Shown: positions 17,058-25,030 of the stretch, piece after piece | Layout: every line of letters begins with the position of its first letter | Position numbering within the stretch: the first letter of the stretch is position 1 | NCBI GenBank assembly: GCA_004295245.1 | Contig: REAR01000073.1 | Span: 1 to 32,972, forward strand | Source: Sphingobacteriales bacterium | GTDB lineage: Bacteria; Bacteroidota; Bacteroidia; Chitinophagales; Chitinophagaceae | Length of the DNA stretch: 32,972 nucleotides | Direction of reading: 5' to 3' | Notes under the pieces: generated by a model | Told to the model about the DNA's origin: nothing | The model's input: only the letters and a program-made list of their open reading frames with translations | Database searches by the model: none | Made by a program: the position numbers and the translations under genes

Positions 17058-18464
17058 ATGCTACCAACTAAATTTTTACTAGCTGCTATTGCTGTAGCAC
17101 TTCTTTACAGCTTCACCAATTTTCAACCCCCTAAAAATAAGGTAAGCGTTTGGCTTACAAAAGCAGACAGCTCTGTTTTACTGCAACAGCAAAAAACAAA
17201 CCTGCATTTTACCAACAGCGCAAATGCTTCATTAACGGTTATTGCAGTAGATGCAGCACAAAAATATCAAACCATAGATGGCTTTGGGTTTACTTTAACC
17301 GGTGGCAGTGCAGCACTTATTAACCGTTTAAATACAAACAGCAAAAAACAATTATTGCAAGAATTGTTTGGCAATAAAAACAACGCTATTAAAATAAGTT
17401 ACCTGCGCATCAGCATTGGTGCGTCTGATTTAAACAGCGAAGTATATAGCTATAATGATTTACCAGCAAACGAAACAGATACTAGTTTGTCAAAATTCAG
17501 TTTATCAAAAGATACAACTGATGTACTACCACTTCTTAAAGAAATTGTAGCTATTAACCCCAGCATTAATATCATGGGCTCTCCATGGAGTGCCCCGGCA
17601 TGGATGAAAAGCAATGGCAATAGCATGGGCGGCAGTTTGCTACCCCGCTATTACACAGTTTATGCTAATTACTTTGTAAAATACCTGCAAGCCATGCAGG
17701 CAAACGGCATTAACTTAAACGCCATTACCATACAAAACGAACCACAGCATGGTGGCAATAACCCTAGCATGATAATGAGTGCCGGAGAGCAGGCACTATT
17801 TATAAAAAACCATCTGGGTCCTGCCTTTGCAAAGGCAGGTATTAAAACCAAAATCATAATTTGGGATCATAACTGCGATAACCCTGAATACCCCATCAGT
17901 ATTTTAAACGATGCCGCAGCCCGGCAATATATTTATGGCGCTGCATTTCATTTATATGCAGGCGCCATCAACGCCTTATCAGTTGTGCAGCAGCAGCACC
18001 CTGATAAAGCCATTTATTTTACAGAACAATGGACGTGGGCTAAAGGCAGTTTTGGCGGCGATTTAAAATGGCATACGCAAAACGTAATCATAGGTGCGTT
18101 GCGTAACTGGAGCCGCACGGCCCTTGAATGGAACCTGGCCAACGATGCCACATTTAACCCGCACACCCCCGGCGGATGTACCGAATGCAAAGGTGCATTA
18201 ACCATTACCAATACAGTTACCCGTAATGTAGCTTACTATATTATTGCGCATGCGGCCAAATTTATTCCGCCCGGCGCTGTAAGAATTGCAAGTACAGAAG
18301 CTAACAATTTATATACCGTTGCTTGTTTAACCCCCAATGGCACCAAAGTATTGTTAGTGCTAAACAGCAACAGCAGCGCTGCTAATTTTGCTATTCAATT
18401 TAATAACCAAACAACCGTGGCACAGCAACCTGCCAACAGCGTTGCTACCTACACCTGGCAATAA
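17058..18464 (+). CDS. Secreted glycoside hydrolase family 30 beta-glycosidase
   Basis: A retaining glycoside hydrolase of family GH30 (glucosylceramidase-like), 468 residues. An N-terminal hydrophobic signal (FLLAAIAVALLYSF) sends it to the periplasm or beyond. QTIDGFGFTLTGGSA (residues 71-85) is the usual start of the GH30 barrel. The acid/base is Glu228 in ITIQNEPQH and the nucleophile Glu323 in IYFTEQWTW, on barrel strands 4 and 7. WSAPAWMKSNGNSMGG (177-192) is also characteristic. The C-terminus ends in a beta-sandwich-like segment (VLLVLNSNSSAANFAIQF). No T9SS sorting domain is seen. It begins a four-gene plus-strand run, and the GDSL gene starts seven bases after its stop. Glucosyl versus xylosyl or other specificity is not determined. 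Confidence 0.92.
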   Translation: MLPTKFLLAAIAVALLYSFTNFQPPKNKVSVWLTKADSSVLLQQQKTNLHFTNSANASLTVIAVDAAQKYQTIDGFGFTLTGGSAALINRLNTNSKKQLLQELFGNKNNAIKISYLRISIGASDLNSEVYSYNDLPANETDTSLSKFSLSKDTTDVLPLLKEIVAINPSINIMGSPWSAPAWMKSNGNSMGGSLLPRYYTVYANYFVKYLQAMQANGINLNAITIQNEPQHGGNNPSMIMSAGEQALFIKNHLGPAFAKAGIKTKIIIWDHNCDNPEYPISILNDAAARQYIYGAAFHLYAGAINALSVVQQQHPDKAIYFTEQWTWAKGSFGGDLKWHTQNVIIGALRNWSRTALEWNLANDATFNPHTPGGCTECKGALTITNTVTRNVAYYIIAHAAKFIPPGAVRIASTEANNLYTVACLTPNGTKVLLVLNSNSSAANFAIQFNNQTTVAQQPANSVATYTWQ

Positions 18465-18471
18465 TAAACAC

Positions 18472-19125
18472 ATGAAAGCAATACTAATAACAATTACAGT
18501 TTTTGTGCTGGCCCTTACAACAAACGCACAACCTTTTAGTGGCGAGATACAGGCTTTTAAAAAACAAGACAGCCTTTCGTTTCCGGTGCCTAATCAAATT
18601 TTGCTCATTGGCAGCTCTTCATTCCGTTTATGGAAAGATGTGCAAAACAGTTTTCCTACATACCCAATAGTAAACCGGGCTTTTGGAGGCTCCACCCTGC
18701 CCGATATTATCCGCTACCGCTATGAAGTTATTTATGCCTATCAGCCCAAACAAATACTTATTTATTGTGGCGAAAATGATTTTGCATCCAGCGACACCGT
18801 AACGGTTGCCACCGTTGCAAACCGGTATAAGCAGCTGCATCAATTAATACGTGCTAAATTTCCCGCCGTGCCCATTGGGTATGTATCTATGAAGCCCAGC
18901 CCCAGCCGGCAGCACTTGTTGCCAAAATATAAAGAAGCCAATTACCAGATACAGCAATTTTTAGCAACAGATGCTAATGCAACATTTATAAACGTGTACA
19001 AGGCTATGCTTAACAGCAATGGCCAACCTATGCCCGATTTATTTATTGCAGACAACCTGCACATGAATGCCAAAGGCTATAGCATCTGGCAAAAAATTAT
19101 ACTGCCTTATTTAGTAAAACAATAG
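18472..19125 (+). CDS. Secreted GDSL/SGNH-family esterase
   Basis: A 217-residue SGNH hydrolase with a signal peptide (MKAILITITVFVLALTTNA, then QPF). The blocks are ILLIGSSSF (block I, with Ser replacing the Asp of GDS), FGGST (block II), YCGENDFA (block III, the GxND motif) and DNLHMNAKGY (block V, Asp-x-x-His). The triad is therefore complete apart from the usual block I variation. Family members remove acyl groups from carbohydrates, lipids or other esters; this one's substrate is unknown. A longer frame opens at 18388 inside the GH30 gene, but only the ATG at 18472 gives a signal peptide and a seven-base gap, so it is preferred. Confidence 0.9.
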   Translation: MKAILITITVFVLALTTNAQPFSGEIQAFKKQDSLSFPVPNQILLIGSSSFRLWKDVQNSFPTYPIVNRAFGGSTLPDIIRYRYEVIYAYQPKQILIYCGENDFASSDTVTVATVANRYKQLHQLIRAKFPAVPIGYVSMKPSPSRQHLLPKYKEANYQIQQFLATDANATFINVYKAMLNSNGQPMPDLFIADNLHMNAKGYSIWQKIILPYLVKQ

Positions 19126-19128
19126 TAG

Positions 19129-19195
19129 GTAACCAGCAGCAATGCTCCGGTTAGGCATCGTTGCCACGCTAGCTTCAACGGCAACGCAGCAACTG
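19129..19195 (-). repeat. Degenerate dispersed repeat copy E6
   Basis: GTAACC (19129-19134) is followed after exactly 25 bases by GTTGCCACGC (19160-19169), a decayed form of the core GTTGCGTCGCAC. CGTTGCC (19159-19165) pairs with GGCAACG further on. It begins three bases after the GDSL stop codon and overlaps the only ATG available to the next gene. Confidence 0.65.
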
Positions 19196-19237
19196 TGCAG
19201 TTTTTTTTATTTACCTTACTTAAATAAACAACCAACG

Positions 19238-20026
19238 TTGAGCCAACTACTGCTATATATTGCCGGGGGCATTCTGCTACTATCATTACTACTATTTCTG
19301 CTGCAAGAGAAGTTTATATTTAAACCCGAAAAACTGAAACAGGATTTTGAATTTAAATATGATGTACCCTTTAAAGAATTGTTTTTTGATATAGTGCCCG
19401 GTGTACGTATCAATGGCTTGCATTTTTACAGAGAACAACCAAAAGGGCTTATCCTTTATTTTCATGGCAATACAAGAAGCATTAAAGGCTGGGCTAAATA
19501 TGCCCGCGATTTTTATAGGTACGATTATGATGTAATACTACTAGACTATCGCGGTTTTGGCAAAAGCACCGGCAAGCGCAGCGAAAAAGAAATGCTGAAC
19601 GATATGCAGGTCATTTATACCTCGCTTACTAAACAATACCCAGAAGAACATTTACTAATTTATGGCAGAAGTATGGGAAGTGGCTTTGCTACCAAACTGG
19701 CTTCAGAAAACAATCCGCGTTATTTAATTTTAGATGCCCCTTATTATAGTTTTAAAAAAGTAGTGGAGCGTTTTTTACCCATGCTGCCGGTACGCATGGT
19801 ATTACGCTATCACCTGCGCACCGATTTATGGATACGCAAAGTACAATGCCATACCTATATTATACATGGCACCAGTGATAAATTAATACCCATTAAACAC
19901 AGCGAAAGATTACAACGGGTAAACCCAGGGAAAATAACATTAATACGCATACATGGTGGTGGCCACAATAACCTGCCTTCTTTTGATGAATACCATAATT
20001 TTGTACGCGATATTCTGAAATACTGA
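19238..20026 (+). CDS. Membrane-anchored alpha/beta hydrolase (first of two paralogues)
   Basis: A serine hydrolase of the alpha/beta fold. Seen are the oxyanion region YFHGNTRSIKGWAKYARDF, DYRGFGKSTG, the nucleophile elbow YGRSMGSG, the acidic-residue region HGTSDKLIPIKHSERL and the catalytic His in GGGHNNLPSF. One N-terminal membrane segment (LLLYIAGGILLLSLLLFLL) anchors it. The open frame extends back to ATG 19142, but that ATG lies inside degenerate repeat E6. The only other in-frame start is TTG 19238, which gives an N-terminus like the paralogue at 20050, so I place the start there with moderate confidence. The substrate is unknown. Its neighbours are a secreted glycosidase and an esterase. 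Confidence 0.82.
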   Translation: MSQLLLYIAGGILLLSLLLFLLQEKFIFKPEKLKQDFEFKYDVPFKELFFDIVPGVRINGLHFYREQPKGLILYFHGNTRSIKGWAKYARDFYRYDYDVILLDYRGFGKSTGKRSEKEMLNDMQVIYTSLTKQYPEEHLLIYGRSMGSGFATKLASENNPRYLILDAPYYSFKKVVERFLPMLPVRMVLRYHLRTDLWIRKVQCHTYIIHGTSDKLIPIKHSERLQRVNPGKITLIRIHGGGHNNLPSFDEYHNFVRDILKY

Positions 20027-20049
20027 TTTTACAGCACCGTAAACCGCTC

Positions 20050-20868
20050 ATGCAACAAACTTTGAAAAAGAAAATTTTCCGCTGGCTTAAAATACTGCTA
20101 TTGTTATATGCTGTTTTTGGCATTGCTATTTATTATCTGCAAGACCGTATTTTGTTTCAGCGTTCTGCACTAAGCCCAACAGAACAATATCAGTTCAAAC
20201 AGCCTTATAAAGAGATTATGCTTCCGTACGACTCACAATCTGCCATTAACATTATACAGTTTAAAATTGCTGATACGCTTAAATGCAAGGGTGTGGTGCT
20301 TTACTTTCATGGTAATAAAAAAAATATAGGCTGGTATGCTAAATATGCCCCCTATTTTACCAAACATCAATATGAGGTGTGGATGATTGATTACCCGGGG
20401 TATGGTAAAAGTACAGGGCCTTTAACAGAAGCACGTTTGTATGAGTATGCAGAGCAGTTATATAAATTAGCCAACGCTTTTTATAAAAAAGATAGTATTA
20501 TTATTTATGGTAAAAGTATGGGTACTGGCATTGCCAGTTGGCTGGCTTCCAGAAAAAGCTGTAAGCAACTGATTTTAGAAACCCCTTACTACTCCATGAC
20601 TTCTCTGGCGGGTTATTATTTTCCGGTTTATCCGGTTAGTAAAATAATACGTTACAAAATACCTTCTTACAGTTATGTGAAAGATGTAATTGCACCAATT
20701 ACTATTTTACAGGGCACGGCTGATTGGGTGGTACCTTATAGCAATGCCAGCCGTTTAAAAGAATGCCTGAAACCAACTGATGAATTTATAAGTGTAGCCG
20801 GTGGCAGTCACAACAATTTATATGATTATGAAATGGTAACTAAAAAGGTGGCGCAATTACTACAATAG
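20050..20868 (+). CDS. Membrane-anchored alpha/beta hydrolase (second paralogue)
   Basis: A 272-residue alpha/beta hydrolase similar throughout to the preceding gene, so the pair arose by tandem duplication. It has one N-terminal membrane segment at about residues 12-30 (WLKILLLLYAVFGIAIYYL), YFHGNKKNIGWYAKYAPYF, DYPGYGKSTGP, nucleophile Ser in YGKSMGTG, QGTADWVVPYSNASRL with the acidic residue, and the catalytic His in GGSHNNLYDY. The family includes esterases and lipases, and the substrate cannot be told. It follows the first paralogue by 23 bases and ends the plus-strand run; no terminator hairpin is seen after it, only repeat copy E7. Confidence 0.88.
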   Translation: MQQTLKKKIFRWLKILLLLYAVFGIAIYYLQDRILFQRSALSPTEQYQFKQPYKEIMLPYDSQSAINIIQFKIADTLKCKGVVLYFHGNKKNIGWYAKYAPYFTKHQYEVWMIDYPGYGKSTGPLTEARLYEYAEQLYKLANAFYKKDSIIIYGKSMGTGIASWLASRKSCKQLILETPYYSMTSLAGYYFPVYPVSKIIRYKIPSYSYVKDVIAPITILQGTADWVVPYSNASRLKECLKPTDEFISVAGGSHNNLYDYEMVTKKVAQLLQ

Positions 20869-20905
20869 CTTTCATAAAATTAAATACAGCAACCTTTTGT
20901 TGCTT

Positions 20906-20967
20906 GTAGCACTGCAGTTAACAGGTGCGACGCAAGGATGACGCTATGAAAAACTACTGCTGGCTAC
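20906..20967 (+). repeat. Dispersed repeat copy E7 (GGCTAC variant)
   Basis: The core GTGCGACGCAAG is at 20925-20936, with GGCTAC (20962-20967) exactly 25 bases on. The end touches the stop codon (20968-20970) of the minus-strand LD-carboxypeptidase gene. The left flank GCAGTTAACAG matches E4. Confidence 0.85.
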
Positions 20968-21876
20968 CTACTCTTCTAGCAACACTTTGGTTTTGCCTAC
21001 TTTTAACTTATAGCCTACCCCTACTTTTAATGCATAATTTTCTTTCTCGTGGCTTACCGGAAAATTATAACAAACAGGATAATTGTATGGGGCTACTGCA
21101 TCTTTAATAATCTCGTAAACGGTTTTACCAAAGGGGCGTTCTGTATCCTTGGTATCTGTAAAGCCACCTACAATTAAGCCGGCCAATTTTTCTAATTTGC
21201 CACTGCGTTTTAGTTGCTGCATCATACGATCGGTGCTGTATAAATATTCGCCCACATCTTCTAAAAATAAAATACGCCCTCTTGTTTTAATATCTGAAGC
21301 GGTGCCAATACCATGTGCTAGCAAGGAAAGATTACCACCCACCAATTCACCAATAGCTGCTCCTTTTACATTAAAATCGTGTGCCGGCAGTTCGTACTTA
21401 ATTTTTTTTCCTTCTAAGGCATGCCGTAAAGATTGAACATACACATTATTAAAAGCACCATTGTTAAACGCGGCAGCCATAGGCGCATGTAAACTGGCTA
21501 TTTTATAATTGCTATAAATATGGCTGTGCAATACCGTAATATCGCTGAAGCCAATAATCCATTTTGGGTTTTTTTTGAACGCTTTAAAATTTATTTGCTC
21601 AATAATACGTGTAAGGCCATAGCCGCCGCGGCCGCATAAAATTGCTTTTACAGTATCATCATCCAACAGTTGCTGAAAATCGTTCAAACGTTCTTCATCA
21701 GTGCCTGAAAAATAAGTAGTGGAGGTGCTGCCTAAAGTGGCACCTACTTTTATTTTATAACCCCACTGTGTTAAGGTTTCAATACAGGTTTGCGCTTTTT
21801 CTGCAGCCATATAACCAGCAGGGCAGGTAATGCCAATGGTATCGCCGGGTTTTAAGTAAGAAGGGAGTTTGATCAT
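20968..21876 (-). CDS. LD-carboxypeptidase (peptidase S66), cytoplasmic paralogue
   Basis: A 302-residue S66 serine peptidase, the family that removes the terminal D-Ala from murein tetrapeptides during peptidoglycan recycling. The triad is visible: Ser111 in GFSDITVLH, Glu206 in FLEDVGEY and His276 in FPVSHEKENYALK. It also has GRGGYG near residue 82. I prefer the ATG at 21876 (MIKLPSYLKPGD) over the frame start at 21903: it leaves a single base between the upstream paralogue's stop and this start, while 21903 would overlap that gene. There is no signal peptide. It is the second gene of a tandem pair and is likely translationally coupled. Confidence 0.9.
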   Translation of the reverse strand: MIKLPSYLKPGDTIGITCPAGYMAAEKAQTCIETLTQWGYKIKVGATLGSTSTTYFSGTDEERLNDFQQLLDDDTVKAILCGRGGYGLTRIIEQINFKAFKKNPKWIIGFSDITVLHSHIYSNYKIASLHAPMAAAFNNGAFNNVYVQSLRHALEGKKIKYELPAHDFNVKGAAIGELVGGNLSLLAHGIGTASDIKTRGRILFLEDVGEYLYSTDRMMQQLKRSGKLEKLAGLIVGGFTDTKDTERPFGKTVYEIIKDAVAPYNYPVCYNFPVSHEKENYALKVGVGYKLKVGKTKVLLEE

Positions 21877-21877
21877 T

Positions 21878-22900
21878 TTAAATTTCTTTAAGCGTAACGG
21901 CATTATTACTAACTCTTAACTGGTGCACTACACCACATTTTAATGCAAAATTATTTTTTTGGTGCCCTACCGGAAAATCAAAACATACAGGATATTTATA
22001 GTTTTTTATTTTTTCCAGAACTATTTCCTGCAGGTCTTTGCCAAACTCTTCTTTAGAGTCCTCTGCAGCTCTTATTTTAAAGCCTCCTATAATTAATCCT
22101 TTTAATAAAGAAAGTTTTCCGCTTCGTTTCAGGTTCCAGAACATTCGATCGATGCTATATAAATATTCACCGGTATCTTCTACAAATAAAATTTTTCCGG
22201 CGGTATGTAAATCGCTTTTACTACCCGCTAATGTTTCAATAGTTTTTAAGTTGCCGCCTACCAGCATACCGCTAGCTAGCCCTGCAACGTTTCGGGCATT
22301 AGGGGTGGCGGTGTACTGCATTTTCTCTGCCATTAATGCCTGGCGAATGGATAAGATGGTTTCAATTTGTATGGGCTCGGCTTTGCTCCAATCATCGGGG
22401 AAGCTATTGCACATTTTGCTATGTATAGTGGCCACGCCAAAATTTCGGTTGATATGTGAATGCAGCACGGTAATATCACTAAACCCAATGACCCATTTGG
22501 GATGTTGCAGAAACTGTGTAAAATTTAAACGGTCTACAATTCGCAGGGCGCCGTATCCGCCGCGGGCACAAAGAATGGCTTTTACTTTTGGGTCGTCTAA
22601 CAATTGCTGTAAGTCAGCGGTTCTTTCTGCATCGGTACCACCAAAAGTAAAATCGCGTTTGCCAATAGAGGTGCCTATTTTAATTTTCAGCCCCCAACTC
22701 TCTATTTGTTTAATAGCAGGGGCTATTTCTTCAAAGGTTATATAGCCTGCGGGGCTGGTAATGGCAATTGTATCGCCGGGCTTTAATTTACGTGGAACAA
22801 GACCTGCAATAGCACCATCGTCTTCGTTTTTGACAGCCGCCAAGGTTTTTATAGTAGTGCCGGCCAGCAATAAGCCCCCTAAAAATTGTTTCCGCTTCAT
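21878..22900 (-). CDS. LD-carboxypeptidase (peptidase S66), exported paralogue
   Basis: A 340-residue S66 peptidase, paralogous to the following gene. The triad is Ser141 in GFSDITVLH, Glu241 in FVEDTGEY and His313 in FPVGHQKNNFALK, with ARGGYG at 112-117. Unlike its neighbour it has an N-terminal extension of about 35 residues starting MKRKQFLGGLLLAGTTIKTLA. This looks like an export signal, with a Tat-like KRKQFL rather than a perfect twin-arginine motif. It would therefore act in the periplasm, while the paralogue acts in the cytoplasm. It is the first gene of the pair and is divergent from porP. Confidence 0.9.
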   Translation of the reverse strand: MKRKQFLGGLLLAGTTIKTLAAVKNEDDGAIAGLVPRKLKPGDTIAITSPAGYITFEEIAPAIKQIESWGLKIKIGTSIGKRDFTFGGTDAERTADLQQLLDDPKVKAILCARGGYGALRIVDRLNFTQFLQHPKWVIGFSDITVLHSHINRNFGVATIHSKMCNSFPDDWSKAEPIQIETILSIRQALMAEKMQYTATPNARNVAGLASGMLVGGNLKTIETLAGSKSDLHTAGKILFVEDTGEYLYSIDRMFWNLKRSGKLSLLKGLIIGGFKIRAAEDSKEEFGKDLQEIVLEKIKNYKYPVCFDFPVGHQKNNFALKCGVVHQLRVSNNAVTLKEI

Positions 22901-23034
22901 ACAATGAAAATAATGAATTTACTACTGGCAGCTGACATGTTTTGATGCCGGGTAAAAACCATTGGCTAACTGTGTAGAATAATTGACCCGAATCCGTTAA
23001 ATTCTTAAAATAAAATAACATATGCCTTATAAAA

Positions 23035-23066
23035 TTTGCATAACGGGCAGCATAATAGTAATTTTA
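23035..23066 (+). promoter_or_regulatory. Promoter of the PorP/SprF gene (TTTG-N20-TAATTTTA)
   Basis: A -33 TTTG (23035-23038) and a -7 TAATTTTA (23059-23066, one mismatch to TAnnTTTG) are separated by 20 bases, a normal Bacteroidota spacing. The ATG at 23094 follows by 27 bases, which supports that start over the longer frame from 23022. Confidence 0.6.
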
Positions 23067-23093
23067 ATGCTCTGGAATAAAAGCCATTTTCAA

Positions 23094-24113
23094 ATGAAGA
23101 GAGTCTTATTTTTTTTGTGCTGTAGTGTGTTTGCATTTACTTCTATAAATGCTCAGGATCCGCATTTTTCACAGTTCTTCTCTTCTCCTTTAACATTGAA
23201 CCCTGCGCTTACCGGAAAATTTGATGGCAATTTTAGAATAGCTGGTAATTATAGAGATCAATGGCCTGCCATTAGTAAAACATTTGTTACTTCTACTTTT
23301 TCAATAGACGCACCTATCCTTACCAGCCGCATACAAGAAATTGATGCTTTGGCGGTGGGTGTTATGGCTATGAATGACCGTACTGCAAACGGTATTTTAA
23401 AAAGTAATTTTATTTCAGCTTCAGTTGCCTACCACAAAGGGTTGGATGAAGATGGGTTGCAGCAACTGGGCTTTGGTTTTCAGGGCAGTTATGGCAATCA
23501 TAAAATGGATGGCTTTGCGCTGAAGTTTGAAGATGGCCTGACTGCCAACGGCACTTGGGCTACCTCTCCCACAGAACCTATCAACCAACAGGTAATTGGT
23601 GTAAACTATTTTGATTTTAATGCAGGGCTGTTATACAACGGTTCTACCGATGGTTTTAATAATTTTTATCTCGGGGCTTCTATGTATCATATTAATAGGC
23701 CCAAATATAATTTTCAGGGTGGGTTTTATACTTTAAACCCGCGCCTTACCTTGCACAGCGGCGGCTACCTGCCGGTTGGAGAATACAAAACGCTTCACTT
23801 AAGTGCATTGCACAGCAGACAAGCGGGTGCTTTTGAAACGGTAGTGGGTGGTGCAGTGGCATTTAATGTGAATTACGATGAAGAAAACCCTACCAGCTTT
23901 TATGCAGGTTTGTGGAGCAGATTTAATAACCAAACAGATGCTTTGATTCCTTATTTGGGTTTTGAATTTGCTGATTTCAGAATTGGTGCCACTTACGATG
24001 TAAATATATCTTCTTTAAAATCTGCTTCTCAAAGCAGGGGTGGTTTAGAAGTTTCGCTCATTTATATTAAAAGACCACCGGGCAAAAAAGGCATACCCTG
24101 CCCCAAATTTTAA
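23094..24113 (+). CDS. Type IX secretion membrane protein PorP/SprF family
   Basis: A 339-residue outer-membrane beta-barrel of the PorP/SprF family, associated with T9SS and with secretion of the gliding adhesin SprB in Flavobacterium. A signal peptide (MKRVLFFLCCSVFAFTSINA, then QDP) is followed by the family start DPHFSQFFSSPLTLNPALTG and repeated barrel strands such as GLLYNGSTDGFNNFYLGASMYHINRP. Bacteroidota often carry many copies, usually beside an SprB-like adhesin; here it stands alone. The frame opens earlier at 23022, but the signal peptide and a good promoter place the start at 23094. It is not possible to say whether this is the core PorP or a cargo-specific SprF paralogue. Confidence 0.9.
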   Translation: MKRVLFFLCCSVFAFTSINAQDPHFSQFFSSPLTLNPALTGKFDGNFRIAGNYRDQWPAISKTFVTSTFSIDAPILTSRIQEIDALAVGVMAMNDRTANGILKSNFISASVAYHKGLDEDGLQQLGFGFQGSYGNHKMDGFALKFEDGLTANGTWATSPTEPINQQVIGVNYFDFNAGLLYNGSTDGFNNFYLGASMYHINRPKYNFQGGFYTLNPRLTLHSGGYLPVGEYKTLHLSALHSRQAGAFETVVGGAVAFNVNYDEENPTSFYAGLWSRFNNQTDALIPYLGFEFADFRIGATYDVNISSLKSASQSRGGLEVSLIYIKRPPGKKGIPCPKF

Positions 24114-24170
24114 GTACATAGCAATTAAGATTTACTGTTTCCATAAAAATAGCCCCATAAATTTTGTGGA

Positions 24171-24231
24171 GCTGAAGTGTGCGACGCAATCCCGAAGTTT
24201 CGGGACTGAACGATGTGTTGCTGCTGGTACC
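24171..24231 (+). repeat. Dispersed repeat copy E8 with an inserted hairpin
   Basis: GCTGAAGT and the core GTGCGACGCAAT (24179-24190) are followed by a 14-base perfect hairpin, CCCGAAGTTTCGGG (24191-24204), then GCTGGTAC ending at 24230. The core-to-end distance is 35 rather than 25 bases. The right end lies three bases from the terminator at 24234. Confidence 0.8.
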
Positions 24232-24233
24232 AT

Positions 24234-24268
24234 AAAAAAACTCCGGGTAATTAATCCGGAGTTTTTTT
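24234..24268. terminator. Bidirectional intrinsic terminator between porP and the sigma factor gene
   Basis: AAAAAAACTCCGG (24234-24246) pairs with CCGGAGTTTTTTT (24256-24268) around a 9-base loop. It can terminate porP from the left and the sigma factor gene from the right. Confidence 0.9.
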
Positions 24269-24276
24269 AATTAGGC

Positions 24277-24346
24277 GTCATTCTGTTCCAGCCTTCTGAT
24301 GCGCAAGCGAATCAAGATAAGAGTTCAGAGGGAGGGCCAGAATGAC
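24277..24346. repeat. Second inverted-repeat element (GTCATTCTG ... CAGAATGAC)
   Basis: Nine-base perfect terminal arms (24277-24285 and 24338-24346) enclose 52 bases with partial internal pairing. It lies between the bidirectional terminator and the sigma factor 3' end. No reading frame is present. The ends resemble other intergenic repeats common in Bacteroidota genomes, from general knowledge. The remaining bases of this 335-base gap (24114-24448) hold nothing else I can identify. Confidence 0.5.
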
Positions 24347-24448
24347 AATATGTTGTTCTTTATATTGAGTTCTCAAAATTAAGCGGTTGTTTCTTGCAGT
24401 TTTCAACTGGTTCCGTTAATTAATTGTAAAACAAAAAACTCATGACAA

Positions 24449-25030
24449 TTACAGTGAAATTTGTTTTTCTACCATCATTTTACGCAAATTAATTAAGCCA
24501 TAACGCATACGGCCTAAGGCAGTATTAATGCTGCAATTGGTTAAAGCGGCAATCTCTTTAAAACTTAATTCTGCATAATGACGCAGGATAATTACCTCGC
24601 GTTGGTCTTCTGGTAATAAATCCAGCATGCGACGCACACGGTCGTGGCTTTGGCGCTTCATCATTTTTGTTTCTGCACTGTCTTCTGTAAAATTCAGTAC
24701 TTCAAAAATGTCGCGGTCATCGCTGGTTTTAATAGCAGGCGTTCTTTTTACCTTACGAAAATGGTCTACACAAAGGTTATGCGCAATACGCATTGCCCAG
24801 GGAAGGAATTTTCCTTCTTCTGTGTAGCGGCCACCGCGAATGGTGTCAATAATTTTAATCAGAACGTCCTGGAAAATATCTTCAGCCAGATATTTATCTT
24901 TTACCAAGAAAAGAATAGAGGTGTACAACTTGTCCTTGTGGCGAATTACCAGGGTTTCAAGTGCATTCATGTCGCCGTCCATAAAAGAATGGATCAGCTC
25001 GTGGTCCGTTTTTTTGCAAAGTGATTTCAT
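24449..25030 (-). CDS. ECF-type RNA polymerase sigma factor
   Basis: A 193-residue sigma-70 family member of the extracytoplasmic-function type. Region 2 is at about residues 25-95 (FQDVLIKIIDTIRGG, then FLPWAMRIAHNLCVDHFRK), with a linker to about 125. Region 4 at 126-185 has LLPEDQREVIILRHYAELSFKEIAALTNCSINTALGRMRYG, a helix-turn-helix. It lacks region 3, as expected. No anti-sigma factor or FecR-like gene is adjacent on either side, so its control cannot be read from the locus. It is divergent from uvrA across a 377-base AT-rich spacer, which holds no promoter I can call with confidence. Confidence 0.93.
   Translation of the reverse strand: MKSLCKKTDHELIHSFMDGDMNALETLVIRHKDKLYTSILFLVKDKYLAEDIFQDVLIKIIDTIRGGRYTEEGKFLPWAMRIAHNLCVDHFRKVKRTPAIKTSDDRDIFEVLNFTEDSAETKMMKRQSHDRVRRMLDLLPEDQREVIILRHYAELSFKEIAALTNCSINTALGRMRYGLINLRKMMVEKQISL

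Noticed and set aside
23022-23093. Upstream 24-codon extension of the PorP/SprF protein
   Set aside because: It would hide the signal peptide, and the promoter at 23035-23066 lies inside it.
24628-24636. A TGCGACGCA match inside the sigma factor gene
   Set aside because: It encodes part of the RRMLDLLP segment and lacks the GGTAAC end and flanks, so it is a chance match.
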